Shown here one piece after another: positions 52,174-63,745 of a DNA stretch of 64,000 nucleotides. The notes under the pieces were generated by a model. The model was not told where the DNA came from. It saw nothing but the letters and a program-made list of their open reading frames with translations, and made no database searches. Both the position numbers and the translations under genes were made by a program. Within the stretch, counting starts at the first letter, position 1. Each line of letters begins with the position of its first letter. This DNA comes from Pontivivens insulae. GTDB lineage: Bacteria; Pseudomonadota; Alphaproteobacteria; Rhodobacterales; Rhodobacteraceae. The stretch lies in NCBI RefSeq assembly GCF_900302495.1, contig NZ_OMKW01000004.1, positions 310,001 to 374,000 of the forward strand, given 5' to 3'.

Positions 52174-52308
52174 TTAAGCGCTGAGGCTCTTGCGGCCACG
52201 TGCGCGGCGCGCATTGAGGATCTTGCGGCCGTTCTTCGTCGCCATCCGCGAACGGAAGCCGTGACGACGCTTGCGAACGAGGTTGCTCGGCTGGAAGGTG
52301 CGCTTCAT
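52174..52308 (-). CDS. rpmH: 50S ribosomal protein L34
   Basis: 44 residues, [20 protein letters not shown] at the start and [12 protein letters not shown] at the end, a near-universal sequence. AGGAGAG precedes ATG 52308. It is the first gene of the rpmH-rnpA-yidD operon. Confidence 0.98.
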   Translation of the reverse strand: MKRTFQPSNLVRKRRHGFRSRMATKNGRKILNARRARGRKSLSA

Positions 52309-52578
52309 CTCATCTCTCCTGATCGTCCTGCCGGTCTGTTCCGGCGGGCGGGGCGATCCTGAAAACTGGACCTGCCCGGTCAATTCAATTCCTGAGCGGC
52401 TTGCCTAAGGCGGTCTCTCAATGAAGTCAATTGCCGCTTCACGGATTTGTAATGGGTGTCGTTTGAAACATTTGGCCTGATCAGGTCAACCCGGCGTGAG
52501 GGGGGCTGTGCAGCCCGATACGGACCGGTCAGATGTGCCTCAACGCAAACATTCAGACCCGTATTCGAGGATTTATTC
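52309..52578. other. Divergent promoter region between rpmH and the TVP38-type gene
   Basis: 270 bases without a gene. It must hold the rpmH promoter and that of the TVP38/flavoprotein pair. A near-perfect 18-bp palindrome, TTGGCCTGATCAGGTCAA (one mismatched pair), is at 52472-52489, and a small GGGCT-GTGC-AGCCC hairpin follows near 52506. Confidence 0.5.
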
Positions 52579-53325
52579 ATGAGCGAGACACAGGACACCA
52601 GCGAGGGTTTCACCCTTCGCCGCGCACTTCCCCTTATAGCGATTCTCATCGCAGCCGGCCTCGGCTTCTATTTTCTGCGCGACTATCTGAGCTTTGAGAC
52701 CCTGCGTGACAATCGTGAGGCGCTGATCGCCTGGCGCGATTCGAATTATGTGCTGGCCGCCGCCGTCTTCATGATGATCTATATTGCGGTCGTGGCCTTC
52801 AGCCTTCCCGGCGCTCTGGTCATGACGCTGACAGGCGGGTTTCTCTTCGGGCTCTTTCCCGGTGTCCTGTTCATCGTGACGGCGGCTACGATCGGGGCGT
52901 TGGCCATCTTCCTCGCCGCGCGGCTGGGGCTCGGCGAACAACTCGCAGCCAAGATGGATTCGTCGGGCGGGCGCATCACGCAGATGAAAAAAGCGCTCAA
53001 TGAAAATGAGGTCAGCGTCATGTTTCTGATGCGCCTTGTGCCTGCCGTGCCGTTCTTTGTCGCGAACCTTCTGCCCGCGCTGGTCGGGGTGAAGCTGCGC
53101 AACTTCGCGCTGACAACCTTCTTCGGGATCCTGCCGGGTTCCGCCGTCTACACTTGGGTTGGCGCCGGACTGGGTGAAGTTTTTGCCCGCGGTGAGACCC
53201 CCAACCTTGGCATCTTCTTTGAGCCGCAGATCATCGGGCCGATCCTGGGCCTCTGCGCGCTTGCCGCCCTTCCCATCATTATCAAGGCCGTCCGTGGCGG
53301 CTCCGCCCTGCCGGTCGAGGAGTAA
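52579..53325 (+). CDS. TVP38/TMEM64 (DedA-like) membrane protein
   Basis: 248 residues from ATG 52579, with GAGG upstream. About five or six hydrophobic segments. VAFSLPGALVMTLTGGFLFGLFPG and LMRLVPAVPFFVANLLPALVGV are the family's re-entrant loop and glycine-rich motifs, with LPGSAVYTWVGAGLG near the C-terminus. DedA/VTT-domain proteins scramble or flip lipids in known cases. It is followed after only five bases by a MerA-like flavoprotein gene, a pairing I associate with many proteobacteria, so the two probably act together. Confidence 0.88.
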   Translation: MSETQDTSEGFTLRRALPLIAILIAAGLGFYFLRDYLSFETLRDNREALIAWRDSNYVLAAAVFMMIYIAVVAFSLPGALVMTLTGGFLFGLFPGVLFIVTAATIGALAIFLAARLGLGEQLAAKMDSSGGRITQMKKALNENEVSVMFLMRLVPAVPFFVANLLPALVGVKLRNFALTTFFGILPGSAVYTWVGAGLGEVFARGETPNLGIFFEPQIIGPILGLCALAALPIIIKAVRGGSALPVEE

Positions 53326-53330
53326 GAGAC

Positions 53331-54743
53331 ATGAACCGCATCAAGACAGATCTGTGCATCATCGGAGGCGGCTCCGGCGGTCTCTCCCTCGCCGCTGGCG
53401 CGTCCCAGATGGGGGCCAAGGTGGTCCTGCTTGAAGGGCACAAGATGGGCGGCGACTGCCTGAACTATGGCTGTGTGCCGTCGAAGGCGATGATCTCTGC
53501 CGCGCACCACGCCCATGCACAGACCCATTCCGCTGCATTCGGCATCGCGAACCACACACCCGATGTGGATTATGCGGCTGTGAAGGATCACGTCGCCTTC
53601 GTTATCGCGGCCATCGCCCCCCATGACAGCGTGGAGCGGTTCGAGGGCTTCGGTGTCAACGTGATCGAGGAATATGGTGAGTTCATCTCCGAGACAGAGG
53701 TGAAGGCGGGCGACACGATCATTGAGGCGCGTCGCTTCGTGATCTCCACCGGCTCTTCCCCATTTGTGCCGCCGATCGACGGGCTCGACAGTGTCGACTA
53801 CCACACCAACGAGACGATCTTTGAACTGCGTGAGACACCCTCCCGCCTCATCATCGTCGGCGGTGGTCCCATCGGGATGGAGATGGCGCAGGCGCATCAA
53901 CGCCTCGGCGTGCCGGTCACCGTGTTGGAGGGCGACCGCGTGCTCGCCAAGGACGACCCGGAGATCACGGCCATCGCGCTTGAAAACATCCGCGCCGATG
54001 GCGTCGAGATCGAGGAAGGCTTCAAGGTCACCCGCGTCACGTCTGAGAACGGCGTGACGGTGGAGGCAGAAGACGGGCGTAAGGTCACAGGGTCTCACCT
54101 GCTTATGGCGGTTGGGCGTAAAGCGAATATCGACAAGTTGAACCTCGATGCCGCAGGCGTGAAATATGACCGCGCGGTGAAGGTCGATGACAGCCTGCGC
54201 ACGTCGAATAAGAAGGTCTATGCGATCGGTGACGTGGCGGGCGGCCTGCAATTCACGCACAAGGCAGGCTATGACGCGACGGTTGTGATCAAGTCGATTC
54301 TGTTCGGGCTGCCGTCCAAACAGCGGACGGATCACATTCCATGGGCAACCTATACCGACCCGGAAATTGCACAAATTGGCCTGACAGAGGCGCAAGCGAA
54401 GAAAAAGCATGGCCGCGATGTCGAGGTGCTGCGCTTCAAGTTCGACCAGAACGACCGCGCACATGCCGAGCGTCGGACGGAAGGTCTGATCAAGGTGATG
54501 GTCTACAAGGGCAAACCGGTTGGTGCCTCCGTGGTGGGTATGCGGGCAGGCGAGTTGATCCAGCCCTATGCGCTGGCGATTGCCAACGGTCTGAAGATTT
54601 CGGCGCTGACCAACATGGTCTCCCCCTATCCGACGATGACGGAAGTGACCAAGCGGGCCGCGGGGCAGTATTATGCACCGCGCCTGTTTGAAAGCGACCG
54701 GGTCAAAAAGATCGTCGGCTTTGTGCAGAAATATCTGCCCTAA
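53331..54743 (+). CDS. Pyridine nucleotide-disulfide oxidoreductase, mercuric-reductase-like but without Hg-binding cysteines
   Basis: 470 residues. FAD site CIIGGGSGGLSLAAGA, redox-active disulfide C43/C48 in GGDCLNYGCVPSK, NAD(P) site LIIVGGGPIGMEMAQAH, and second FAD motif KVYAIGDVAGG. The dimerisation domain begins at PWATYTDPEIAQIGLTE. The C-terminal H-x-x-x-x-E of lipoamide dehydrogenase is replaced by SPYPTMTEV, and there is no C-terminal cysteine pair or N-terminal HMA domain, so neither mercury reduction nor lipoamide oxidation is supported. Pairing with the TVP38 gene suggests a membrane-linked redox role of unknown kind. Confidence 0.9.
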   Translation: MNRIKTDLCIIGGGSGGLSLAAGASQMGAKVVLLEGHKMGGDCLNYGCVPSKAMISAAHHAHAQTHSAAFGIANHTPDVDYAAVKDHVAFVIAAIAPHDSVERFEGFGVNVIEEYGEFISETEVKAGDTIIEARRFVISTGSSPFVPPIDGLDSVDYHTNETIFELRETPSRLIIVGGGPIGMEMAQAHQRLGVPVTVLEGDRVLAKDDPEITAIALENIRADGVEIEEGFKVTRVTSENGVTVEAEDGRKVTGSHLLMAVGRKANIDKLNLDAAGVKYDRAVKVDDSLRTSNKKVYAIGDVAGGLQFTHKAGYDATVVIKSILFGLPSKQRTDHIPWATYTDPEIAQIGLTEAQAKKKHGRDVEVLRFKFDQNDRAHAERRTEGLIKVMVYKGKPVGASVVGMRAGELIQPYALAIANGLKISALTNMVSPYPTMTEVTKRAAGQYYAPRLFESDRVKKIVGFVQKYLP

Positions 54744-54755
54744 GTTGATGAGAGG

Positions 54756-55346
54756 TTAAGCGGGCGCGCTGTCGCCCGTTTCCTCCCGCCAGTGGCGGCG
54801 GCAGAGGGACACGTAGGTCTCGTTGCCGCCGATCTGAACCTGCGCTCCCTCAGTGATGGTTTGCCCGTTCTCATCCTGTCGGATCACCATCGTGGCCTTG
54901 CGTCCGCAATGGCATATCGTCCTGATTTCACGCAAGGAATCGGCGAGGGCGAGGAGGGTGGCGGAGCCGGGGAAAAGCTCCCCCTGAAAATCGACGCGCA
55001 GGCCGAAGGCCATGACAGGGACGCCAAGGTCGTCGGCGACGCGGGCGAGCTGCCAGACTTGCTCCTTTGTCAGAAACTGCGCCTCATCGACAAAGATACA
55101 GGCGAGGTCGCGGGTCTTCAGGTGCTCGGTGATCCTCGCGAACAGATCATCCGCAGGCAGGTAAGTCTCTGATTCAGAAGAGATTCCGATGCGGCTTGCG
55201 ATGGTGCCGTGGCCCGCACGCTTGTCGAGGTCGGCGGTCAACAGCAGCGTGTCCATGCCGCGTTCGCGGTAATTGTAGCTGGCCTGCAAAAGCACGGTGC
55301 TTTTGCCCGCGTTCATCGTGGAATAATTGAAGTAAAGCTTTGCCAT
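54756..55346 (-). CDS. tdk: Thymidine kinase (type II)
   Basis: 196 residues from ATG 55346. It salvages thymidine to dTMP. Walker A is STMNAGKSTVLLQ (residues 10-22), the catalytic glutamate lies in CIFVDEAQFL, and CHCGRKATM plus SLCRRHW supply zinc cysteines and histidine of the lasso domain. QIGGNETYVSLCRRH is the thymidine-binding loop. A longer frame to 55418 is not favoured because MAKLYFNYSTMN is the family start. Confidence 0.96.
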   Translation of the reverse strand: MAKLYFNYSTMNAGKSTVLLQASYNYRERGMDTLLLTADLDKRAGHGTIASRIGISSESETYLPADDLFARITEHLKTRDLACIFVDEAQFLTKEQVWQLARVADDLGVPVMAFGLRVDFQGELFPGSATLLALADSLREIRTICHCGRKATMVIRQDENGQTITEGAQVQIGGNETYVSLCRRHWREETGDSAPA

Positions 55347-55409
55347 TGCTGGATAATTTCCAATCTCGTGCCGAATCCGGGATTGGCGCGAGGTTAGCTC
55401 AATATGTGG

Positions 55410-55438
55410 TTGACACAAACCGTTAACCAGCGAAATCT
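55410..55438 (+). promoter_or_regulatory. Possible sigma-70 promoter right of tdk
   Basis: TTGACA at 55410-55415 is an exact -35 box. A weak -10-like AAATCT follows after 17 bases. It points to the small hypothetical gene at 55544, and is the only consensus -35 in this divergent space. Confidence 0.3.
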
Positions 55439-55543
55439 AGGCGTCATAGATATGACTTAGAAGACCACAACGTGTACGATTTCGCGGCCCCTTCCAGCAC
55501 TATAAACTGCCTTGGCGCCATATGGCTCAACGGATCGAACGGT

Positions 55544-55762
55544 ATGCGTTTTCGTTTTGAAGTCAGGGACTTGCATGTCACCAAACCCGGTGCTGTGGAG
55601 ATACAGGCGCAGCTGCGAGGTGGTCGCTATGTGCCGCTGTCGATGCGCGAAAGCGGTCGTGGCATTCCTGATCCGCGTGCGACCCACATCCTGACCCACC
55701 GCCCCGACGCTTCGGACCCGCTGGGCCCCAAAGACGTCATTAAGGTTTTGCGCAAACGCTGA
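55544..55762 (+). CDS. Small hypothetical protein, 72 aa
   Basis: Reading from ATG 55544 (MRFRFEVRDLHVTKPGAVEI) to TGA 55762. A GTG at 55472 would extend it to 96 residues. Third codon positions are GC-rich as in neighbouring genes, especially in the second half, and the basic end DVIKVLRKR looks genuine. There is no clear ribosome-binding site and no recognised domain. An opposite-strand frame covers the same DNA and cannot be excluded. If neither is real, 55347-55834 is a 488-base gap. Confidence 0.45.
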   Translation: MRFRFEVRDLHVTKPGAVEIQAQLRGGRYVPLSMRESGRGIPDPRATHILTHRPDASDPLGPKDVIKVLRKR

Positions 55763-55769
55763 AATACGG

Positions 55770-55822
55770 TGTGCACAACCCGTACACAGAGCGTGCACAA
55801 CCTGTGCACCGCGTTGTGTGCA
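55770..55822. repeat. Cluster of TGTGCAC-type motifs
   Basis: TGTGCACAACC, GTACACAG, GTGCACAACC, TGTGCACCG and TTGTGTGCAT follow one another within about 53 bases, including GTGCAC-AACCT-GTGCAC. The stretch lies between the small hypothetical gene and the convergent desaturase gene. Confidence 0.5.
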
Positions 55823-55834
55823 TGGGGGCGTTAA

Positions 55835-56758
55835 CTATTTCTCAGTGCCAGCACGTCTGAGCCCGGATCGCGCTGCCTCTGAACCCGGATGTTTGATATC
55901 CCATGCGAGGCTGAATCTCGCGAGTGTCTTTATGAAGGTGAACCCGGGGTCCGTTTGTCCCGGCTCGACACCTAACTGAGCGGAGTGAGGGAAAGCGTGG
56001 TGGTTCCCGTGCCAGTTCTCGCCAAATGTAATGAGACCCAACCCCGGCAGATTATAGCCTTGCACGGGCAGACCCTGAACGATCCAGCCCCGTTTGCCCT
56101 GCCTATGCGCAAAGTGGCCGACGGCCCAGTGCCCGACCAGCGATACAAAGATTCGGAGAGAACACCCCCACAAGACCCAGCCCAATCCACCGACCGTAAA
56201 TAATGCTGCTGCCAATGGAAGTTGCTGCGCCATCCAGTATCGCTCGACGAAAGTATAGAAGCGATCCCGCTTTATCCGTTCTTCGAGATGAAATTCGGGA
56301 GGGGATGTCAGACGAAGTTCACAGCAAAGCTGCCACCACGCATCTTTTAGAATTCCAGCATCATGTGCTGGATGTTTGGGGCAAGTTGTCTGACGCTGAT
56401 GCCAGTCTCTCAGATCATGCGTGCGGATCATTCCGATGGGTCCTGCCATGCCGACAAGCGTTCCTAGCCAAACCAATCCATATTCAATTGGTCGGCTGGT
56501 TTTGAAGCTACGATGGATCAAAAGGCGATGCATTCCGACAGAGTGGCCCGCACAAATCGTGACGGTCGTCAGGACAACAAAGACGGCCAAGGCGCCAGGG
56601 CTCGGATAGACGAAGAGTCCGATGGCGCCAAACACACCATGCATGACCAGCCAGAAAGCCTTGATCGGCTCAAAAATGATTTGACCGTTTAGGTTGTTGG
56701 TCTGGGCAGTGACTGTGAAACGGTCCGTTGAAACCAGTTTGGCAGAGATGTGATCCAT
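55835..56758 (-). CDS. Membrane fatty acid (acyl-CoA type) desaturase
   Basis: 307 residues, with hydrophobic pairs around residues 30-75 and 170-210. Histidine boxes are GMHRLLIHRSF (H-x4-H), HDLRDWHQRQ and NWHGNHHAFPHS. The middle box lacks the usual H-x-x-H-H, which occurs in a subset of alphaproteobacterial desaturases; HPAH lies shortly after. It would introduce a double bond into acyl chains using oxygen and a di-iron centre. It lacks a ribosome-binding site at ATG 56758. By eye the gene is less GC-rich than its neighbours, which could mean acquisition. It lies 63 bases downstream of carB. Confidence 0.85.
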   Translation of the reverse strand: MDHISAKLVSTDRFTVTAQTNNLNGQIIFEPIKAFWLVMHGVFGAIGLFVYPSPGALAVFVVLTTVTICAGHSVGMHRLLIHRSFKTSRPIEYGLVWLGTLVGMAGPIGMIRTHDLRDWHQRQTTCPKHPAHDAGILKDAWWQLCCELRLTSPPEFHLEERIKRDRFYTFVERYWMAQQLPLAAALFTVGGLGWVLWGCSLRIFVSLVGHWAVGHFAHRQGKRGWIVQGLPVQGYNLPGLGLITFGENWHGNHHAFPHSAQLGVEPGQTDPGFTFIKTLARFSLAWDIKHPGSEAARSGLRRAGTEK

Positions 56759-56821
56759 GCCAAACTATGCGCCGATACAGTCTTTCCTGCCACTGGCTTT
56801 ATTGCGGGGGCAGTTCACCCC

Positions 56822-60085
<3,264 letters not shown>

Positions 60086-60268
60086 GGAGGTATCCTCGAC
60101 AGGGCAGCGGCAAATTGTCGGTGGTCTAATGGCGTGGCCCGGATCGCGCAAGGGCCTGTGGCGCTGCAATTCGAATGCAATCCGCTGCTCCTGTGCCATC
60201 GGGTGGAACCAAGCCATGCCGATGCGTGTTTATCTTCATAGCGCAAGGCGCGGATTTGGAGTTTCACC
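60086..60268. other. Divergent space between carB and exoD
   Basis: 183 bases. It should carry the carB and exoD promoters. I see ATTCGAAT in a GCAATTCGAATGC context near 60168 but no clear hairpin, attenuator or pyrimidine-sensing leader. Confidence 0.4.
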
Positions 60269-60856
60269 ATGGAATCGGCTGACCGGGTCACGGGCGTGCT
60301 GGACGTCTTCGCAGAAGATGTGGAGGAGCACGGAACAACCGTTGGCGCGGTTGTGCGCAGCTTCGAGGATCGTCCGTTGGGTGTCGGCCTCGTGATTGTC
60401 GGTGCGTTCCTGATGATTCCCCTGATCGGTGGCATTCCCGGAGCGCCTGATATCGGCGCATTGCTGATACTGCTGCTCGTCGTGCACAGCTGGTTTAATG
60501 ACATGCATATCTGGTTGCCACGCCGCGTGCGGACCTATCAGGTTGATCCAGACAGGTTCGATGCCGCCATGGCGCGCCTGCGCCCATGGGCGGCGCGCCT
60601 TGATACGGTCGTGTCACGGCGGGCAGATTTTCTGGTGTCCAGCGCGCCGGCGCGGTTGGTGATCTCGGTCATCTGTGTCGTGCTGGCGCTTGCCATTTTC
60701 GTGCTGAGCCTGATCCCCTTTGCCATGATGCCCGCCGCGGCAGCCGTGTTCCTGTTCGGTTTGGCATTGATCGGGCGGGACGGTTTGCTGGCCGGGCTTG
60801 GCTATGCATTCACGCTGGGCACTGGCTATCTGATTGTAGCGGCCTGGCCCTTTTGA
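60269..60856 (+). CDS. exoD: Exopolysaccharide synthesis protein ExoD family
   Basis: 195 residues from ATG 60269. GTTVGAVVRSFEDRPLGVGLVIVGAFLMIPLIGGIPGAP is the ExoD signature, with PAPD-like APDIGALLILLLVVHSWF and two more hydrophobic segments in the C-terminal third. Members affect exopolysaccharide production and root nodule invasion in Sinorhizobium; the molecular role is unknown. No polysaccharide genes flank it. Confidence 0.88.
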   Translation: MESADRVTGVLDVFAEDVEEHGTTVGAVVRSFEDRPLGVGLVIVGAFLMIPLIGGIPGAPDIGALLILLLVVHSWFNDMHIWLPRRVRTYQVDPDRFDAAMARLRPWAARLDTVVSRRADFLVSSAPARLVISVICVVLALAIFVLSLIPFAMMPAAAAVFLFGLALIGRDGLLAGLGYAFTLGTGYLIVAAWPF

Positions 60857-60912
60857 AACTTCAAACCTGGGTGGCCCGTGGTTGTGGCAACTGAGGCTGA
60901 TGTGAGACGGAT

Positions 60913-61746
60913 ATGTATCTCATGAGAATGGTGGGCTGTGCGCTGGCCCTTGGAACGCTGCTTGGCGCATGTTCCGCGGCTGATCTGATCAATCGCGGCA
61001 TCGGGTCGGAGCGTGTGACGGAACAGACCGACCTTGCCTATGGTCCCGGTCCATGGGGAACCTACGACCTTTACACACCAGATGCGCCGAGCGGACCCGT
61101 GGTGGTGTTCCTGCAAGGCGGTGCCTGGGCTCAGGTTGAAAAGGGCTATTACCGCTTTGTTGGTGTGAAACTGGCCGAGGACCATGGTTGGACTGTCGCG
61201 ATACCCGACTACACGCCCGGGCCCCGGGATCCCTTTCCCCGCTTTGTCGAAGATGCAGCCCGTGCCATCGAGACGATCCGCAGGGATGTGGCGGACGGTG
61301 CGCCGATCTGGTTGATCGGTCATTCCGCCGGTGCGCATATCGGCGCGCTGATCACCCATGATCCGTCCTATCTGGATGCATGCGAAGCCATTGCGGGGTT
61401 CGTGGGAATTGCCGGGCCCTATGATCTCGACACAATTGAGGATTGGCGTATGCCGCAACTCTTCCCGCCGTCACTGCGCGACCGGGCGCAGGTGATCAAT
61501 GCAGTCGAGGGTGCTGCGCCGCCGACCTTGCTGCTCTATGGCCAGAACGACGATATCGTTGATCCTGAGAATATCGAGCGGTTCGAGGCGGCGCTGCGTG
61601 CGGCGGGCCAGCGGGTCGAGGCACGCATCTATGAGGATGTGCGCCATCTCGATATTCTGGGTGTGATCGGGGACCGGCTGGACAGCCCGGCCCCCACTCA
61701 AGCCGATATTGTACGCTTCGTCGCGGAAACGCCGCCGGGATGTTAG
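60913..61746 (+). CDS. Alpha/beta-hydrolase esterase, predicted lipoprotein
   Basis: 277 residues. The N-terminus MVGCALALGTLLGACSAADL has a lipobox (LGAC), so it is probably acylated at the cysteine after export. The nucleophile serine is in IGHSAGAHIGAL, the oxyanion loop is VVVFLQGGAWAQ (QGG instead of the usual HGG), and the acid and base are likely in YGQNDDIVDPEN and VRHLDILG. The fold fits the small esterase/BD-FAE-like group. The substrate is unknown. Its stop overlaps the convergent transporter stop. Confidence 0.85.
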   Translation: MYLMRMVGCALALGTLLGACSAADLINRGIGSERVTEQTDLAYGPGPWGTYDLYTPDAPSGPVVVFLQGGAWAQVEKGYYRFVGVKLAEDHGWTVAIPDYTPGPRDPFPRFVEDAARAIETIRRDVADGAPIWLIGHSAGAHIGALITHDPSYLDACEAIAGFVGIAGPYDLDTIEDWRMPQLFPPSLRDRAQVINAVEGAAPPTLLLYGQNDDIVDPENIERFEAALRAAGQRVEARIYEDVRHLDILGVIGDRLDSPAPTQADIVRFVAETPPGC

Positions 61747-62594
61747 CCGCGGCCGCGCATCCATGCGACGAAGGGCAAGGCCACGAAATACATGGTGATG
61801 CCATAGACGCCTGAGGCAAGGGCGAAGGTCGACAGCGTTTCCCCGCCACCGATGATCGCACCCACGGTGATGCCCAGCGTGGAGTTTTGCACCCCTGCCT
61901 CAATCGCGATCGTGATCCGCTCGCGACGCTCAAGGCTGCCTGCGGCGCCAAGTGCATAGCCTATGCCCAGTGTGAGAATGTTGAGCACGATGAGCAGGGG
62001 GCCGAGGATTGGCAGGTTTTCGACGAAGACGCCCCAGTTGGCAGCCAGTGCGCCTACGACGATGACCACGAACAGCACGGTCGCGATGACAGAGATCGCC
62101 CGCTCGATCTTGCCGACGAAGCCTGCGGCCAGTGCGCGGATCAAAACGCCCAGACCGACGGGCACAGCGGTCAGCACAAACATGCTGATCGCCAAAGAGG
62201 TGACGTCAACCGGCGGGGCATCTGCCCCCATGAAGGCCCCCATGGAAAAGGCGACGATCAGCGGGACCGTGATGACGCTGAGCAGGCTGACAATTGCGGT
62301 CAGCGTAACCGACAGGGCCACGGCCCCGCCCGCCAGTTTTGTGATGATGTTCGAAGTCACTCCGCCGGGGGCGCAGGCCAGGATCATGACGCCCACCGCC
62401 AGTTCCGGTGGCAGGGAAAAGACCATCAGCAGCACATAGGCGATGATCGGCAGCAGGATCACCTGTGCGGCAAAGCCCAATGCAAAAGCCTTTGGCATGC
62501 GCAGCACGCGCCCGAAATCGCCCGGCGTCAGGCCGAGGCCCAGCGAGAGCATGATGAACGCCAGCGAAAGCGGGAGGAAAACGTCGAGCAGCAT
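61743..62594 (-). CDS. Bile acid:sodium symporter (BASS) family transporter
   Basis: 283 residues from ATG 62594 (MLLDVFLPLSLAFIM), with GGGGAC upstream. Nine or ten hydrophobic segments. ILACAPGGVTSNIITKLAGGAVALSVTLT and AIEAGVQNSTLGITVGAI are the two discontinuous sodium-binding motifs of the BASS/ASBT fold. In bacteria substrates include pantoate, pyruvate and sterols; here it is not known. It is convergent with the esterase gene and divergent from glpX. Confidence 0.92.
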   Translation of the reverse strand: MLLDVFLPLSLAFIMLSLGLGLTPGDFGRVLRMPKAFALGFAAQVILLPIIAYVLLMVFSLPPELAVGVMILACAPGGVTSNIITKLAGGAVALSVTLTAIVSLLSVITVPLIVAFSMGAFMGADAPPVDVTSLAISMFVLTAVPVGLGVLIRALAAGFVGKIERAISVIATVLFVVIVVGALAANWGVFVENLPILGPLLIVLNILTLGIGYALGAAGSLERRERITIAIEAGVQNSTLGITVGAIIGGGETLSTFALASGVYGITMYFVALPFVAWMRGRG

Positions 62595-62776
62595 GGAGTG
62601 TCCCCGGTTTATGTTGGTTTTTTTGATCACTTTGCCCACGCGATGGGCGTATGCCTAGCCTAAACAGTGCATGTGACGCACCGAAACCGCTTTGAATTGG
62701 AAACAGGCGGCCACCCCCCTTGATCCGTGCGACGGCCTGCCGCAAGACAACTCCAAATGGCGCAATGGAGGCCCTT

Positions 62777-63745
62777 ATGTCCAAAACCGACCCGATGTTT
62801 TCCGACCGTATGCTCAGCCTGGGCCTGGCCCGTGTGTCGGAGGCGGCGGCGATTGCGTCGGCAAAGCTGATCGGGTCTGGGGATGAGAAAGCGGCCGATC
62901 AGGCTGCGGTCGACGCGATGCGAAACCAGCTCAACATGCTCGACATCAAGGGTGTTGTGGTGATCGGCGAGGGGGAGCGGGACGAGGCGCCCATGCTCTA
63001 TATCGGTGAAGAAGTCGGCACCGGTACGGGTCCGGGCGTGGACATCGCGCTCGATCCGCTGGAGGGCACGACGCTGACTGCGAAGGACATGCCGAACGCG
63101 CTTGCCGTGATCGCGATGGGGCCGCGCGGCTCGATGCTGCATGCGCCTGACGTCTACATGGAAAAGCTTGCCATTGGGCCGGGCTATCCGGAGGGCCTCG
63201 TCAATTTGGATATGTCGCCCACCCAGCGCATTCAGGTGATGGCCGCGGCCAAGGGCTGCCGCACCTCCGACGTGATGGTCTGCGTGCTGGAGCGTCCGCG
63301 CCATCAGGATCTGATTGCCGAGATTCGCGCCACCGGGGCGCGCATCCGCCTGATCACGGATGGTGATGTTGCTGGCATCATCCACTGCGCGGAGGCCGAG
63401 AAGACCGGGATCGACATGTATATGGGGTCGGGCGGCGCGCCCGAAGGTGTTTTGGCTGCCGCGGCCCTGCGCTGCATGGGCGGCCAGATGCAAGGCCGCC
63501 TTCTGTTCCGCAATGCGGATGAGAAAGCCCGTGCGGAAAAGGCCGGGATCACCGACCTCGATAAAATCTACAGCCGCGACGACCTGGTCACCGATGATGT
63601 AATCTTTGCTGCGACCGGTGTGACCGACGGTTCCATCGTGCGCGGCGCGCGCCGGGATGGTGACTATCTTGAGACGGAGACGATCCTCATGCGCTCGAAA
63701 ACCGGTTCGGTCCGGCGCCTGATCTATCGTCAGAAAAACCATTGA
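62777..63745 (+). CDS. glpX: Class II fructose-1,6-bisphosphatase GlpX
   Basis: 322 residues from ATG 62777, with GGAGG seven bases upstream. MFSDRMLSLGLARVSEAAAIAS opens the family; VIGEGERDEAPMLYIGEEVG and IALDPLEGTTLTA are the lithium-sensitive phosphatase metal sites; GSGGAPEGVLAAAALRCMGGQMQ is the substrate loop. It hydrolyses fructose 1,6-bisphosphate in gluconeogenesis. In many Rhodobacteraceae hom precedes glpX; here a BASS transporter does. Confidence 0.96.
   Translation: MSKTDPMFSDRMLSLGLARVSEAAAIASAKLIGSGDEKAADQAAVDAMRNQLNMLDIKGVVVIGEGERDEAPMLYIGEEVGTGTGPGVDIALDPLEGTTLTAKDMPNALAVIAMGPRGSMLHAPDVYMEKLAIGPGYPEGLVNLDMSPTQRIQVMAAAKGCRTSDVMVCVLERPRHQDLIAEIRATGARIRLITDGDVAGIIHCAEAEKTGIDMYMGSGGAPEGVLAAAALRCMGGQMQGRLLFRNADEKARAEKAGITDLDKIYSRDDLVTDDVIFAATGVTDGSIVRGARRDGDYLETETILMRSKTGSVRRLIYRQKNH

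Noticed and set aside
53148-54464. Minus-strand open frame opposite the TVP38/flavoprotein genes
   Set aside because: Antisense to well-supported motifs of the flavoprotein; His/Arg-rich product with no signature.
53331-54743. Mercuric reductase (merA) annotation
   Set aside because: No Hg-binding C-terminal cysteine pair, no HMA domain and no other mer genes nearby.
55457-55798. Minus-strand 113-codon frame overlapping the small hypothetical gene
   Set aside because: Codon pattern is less GC-rich at third positions than the plus-strand frame, and it would read through the TGTGCAC repeat cluster; cannot be excluded completely.
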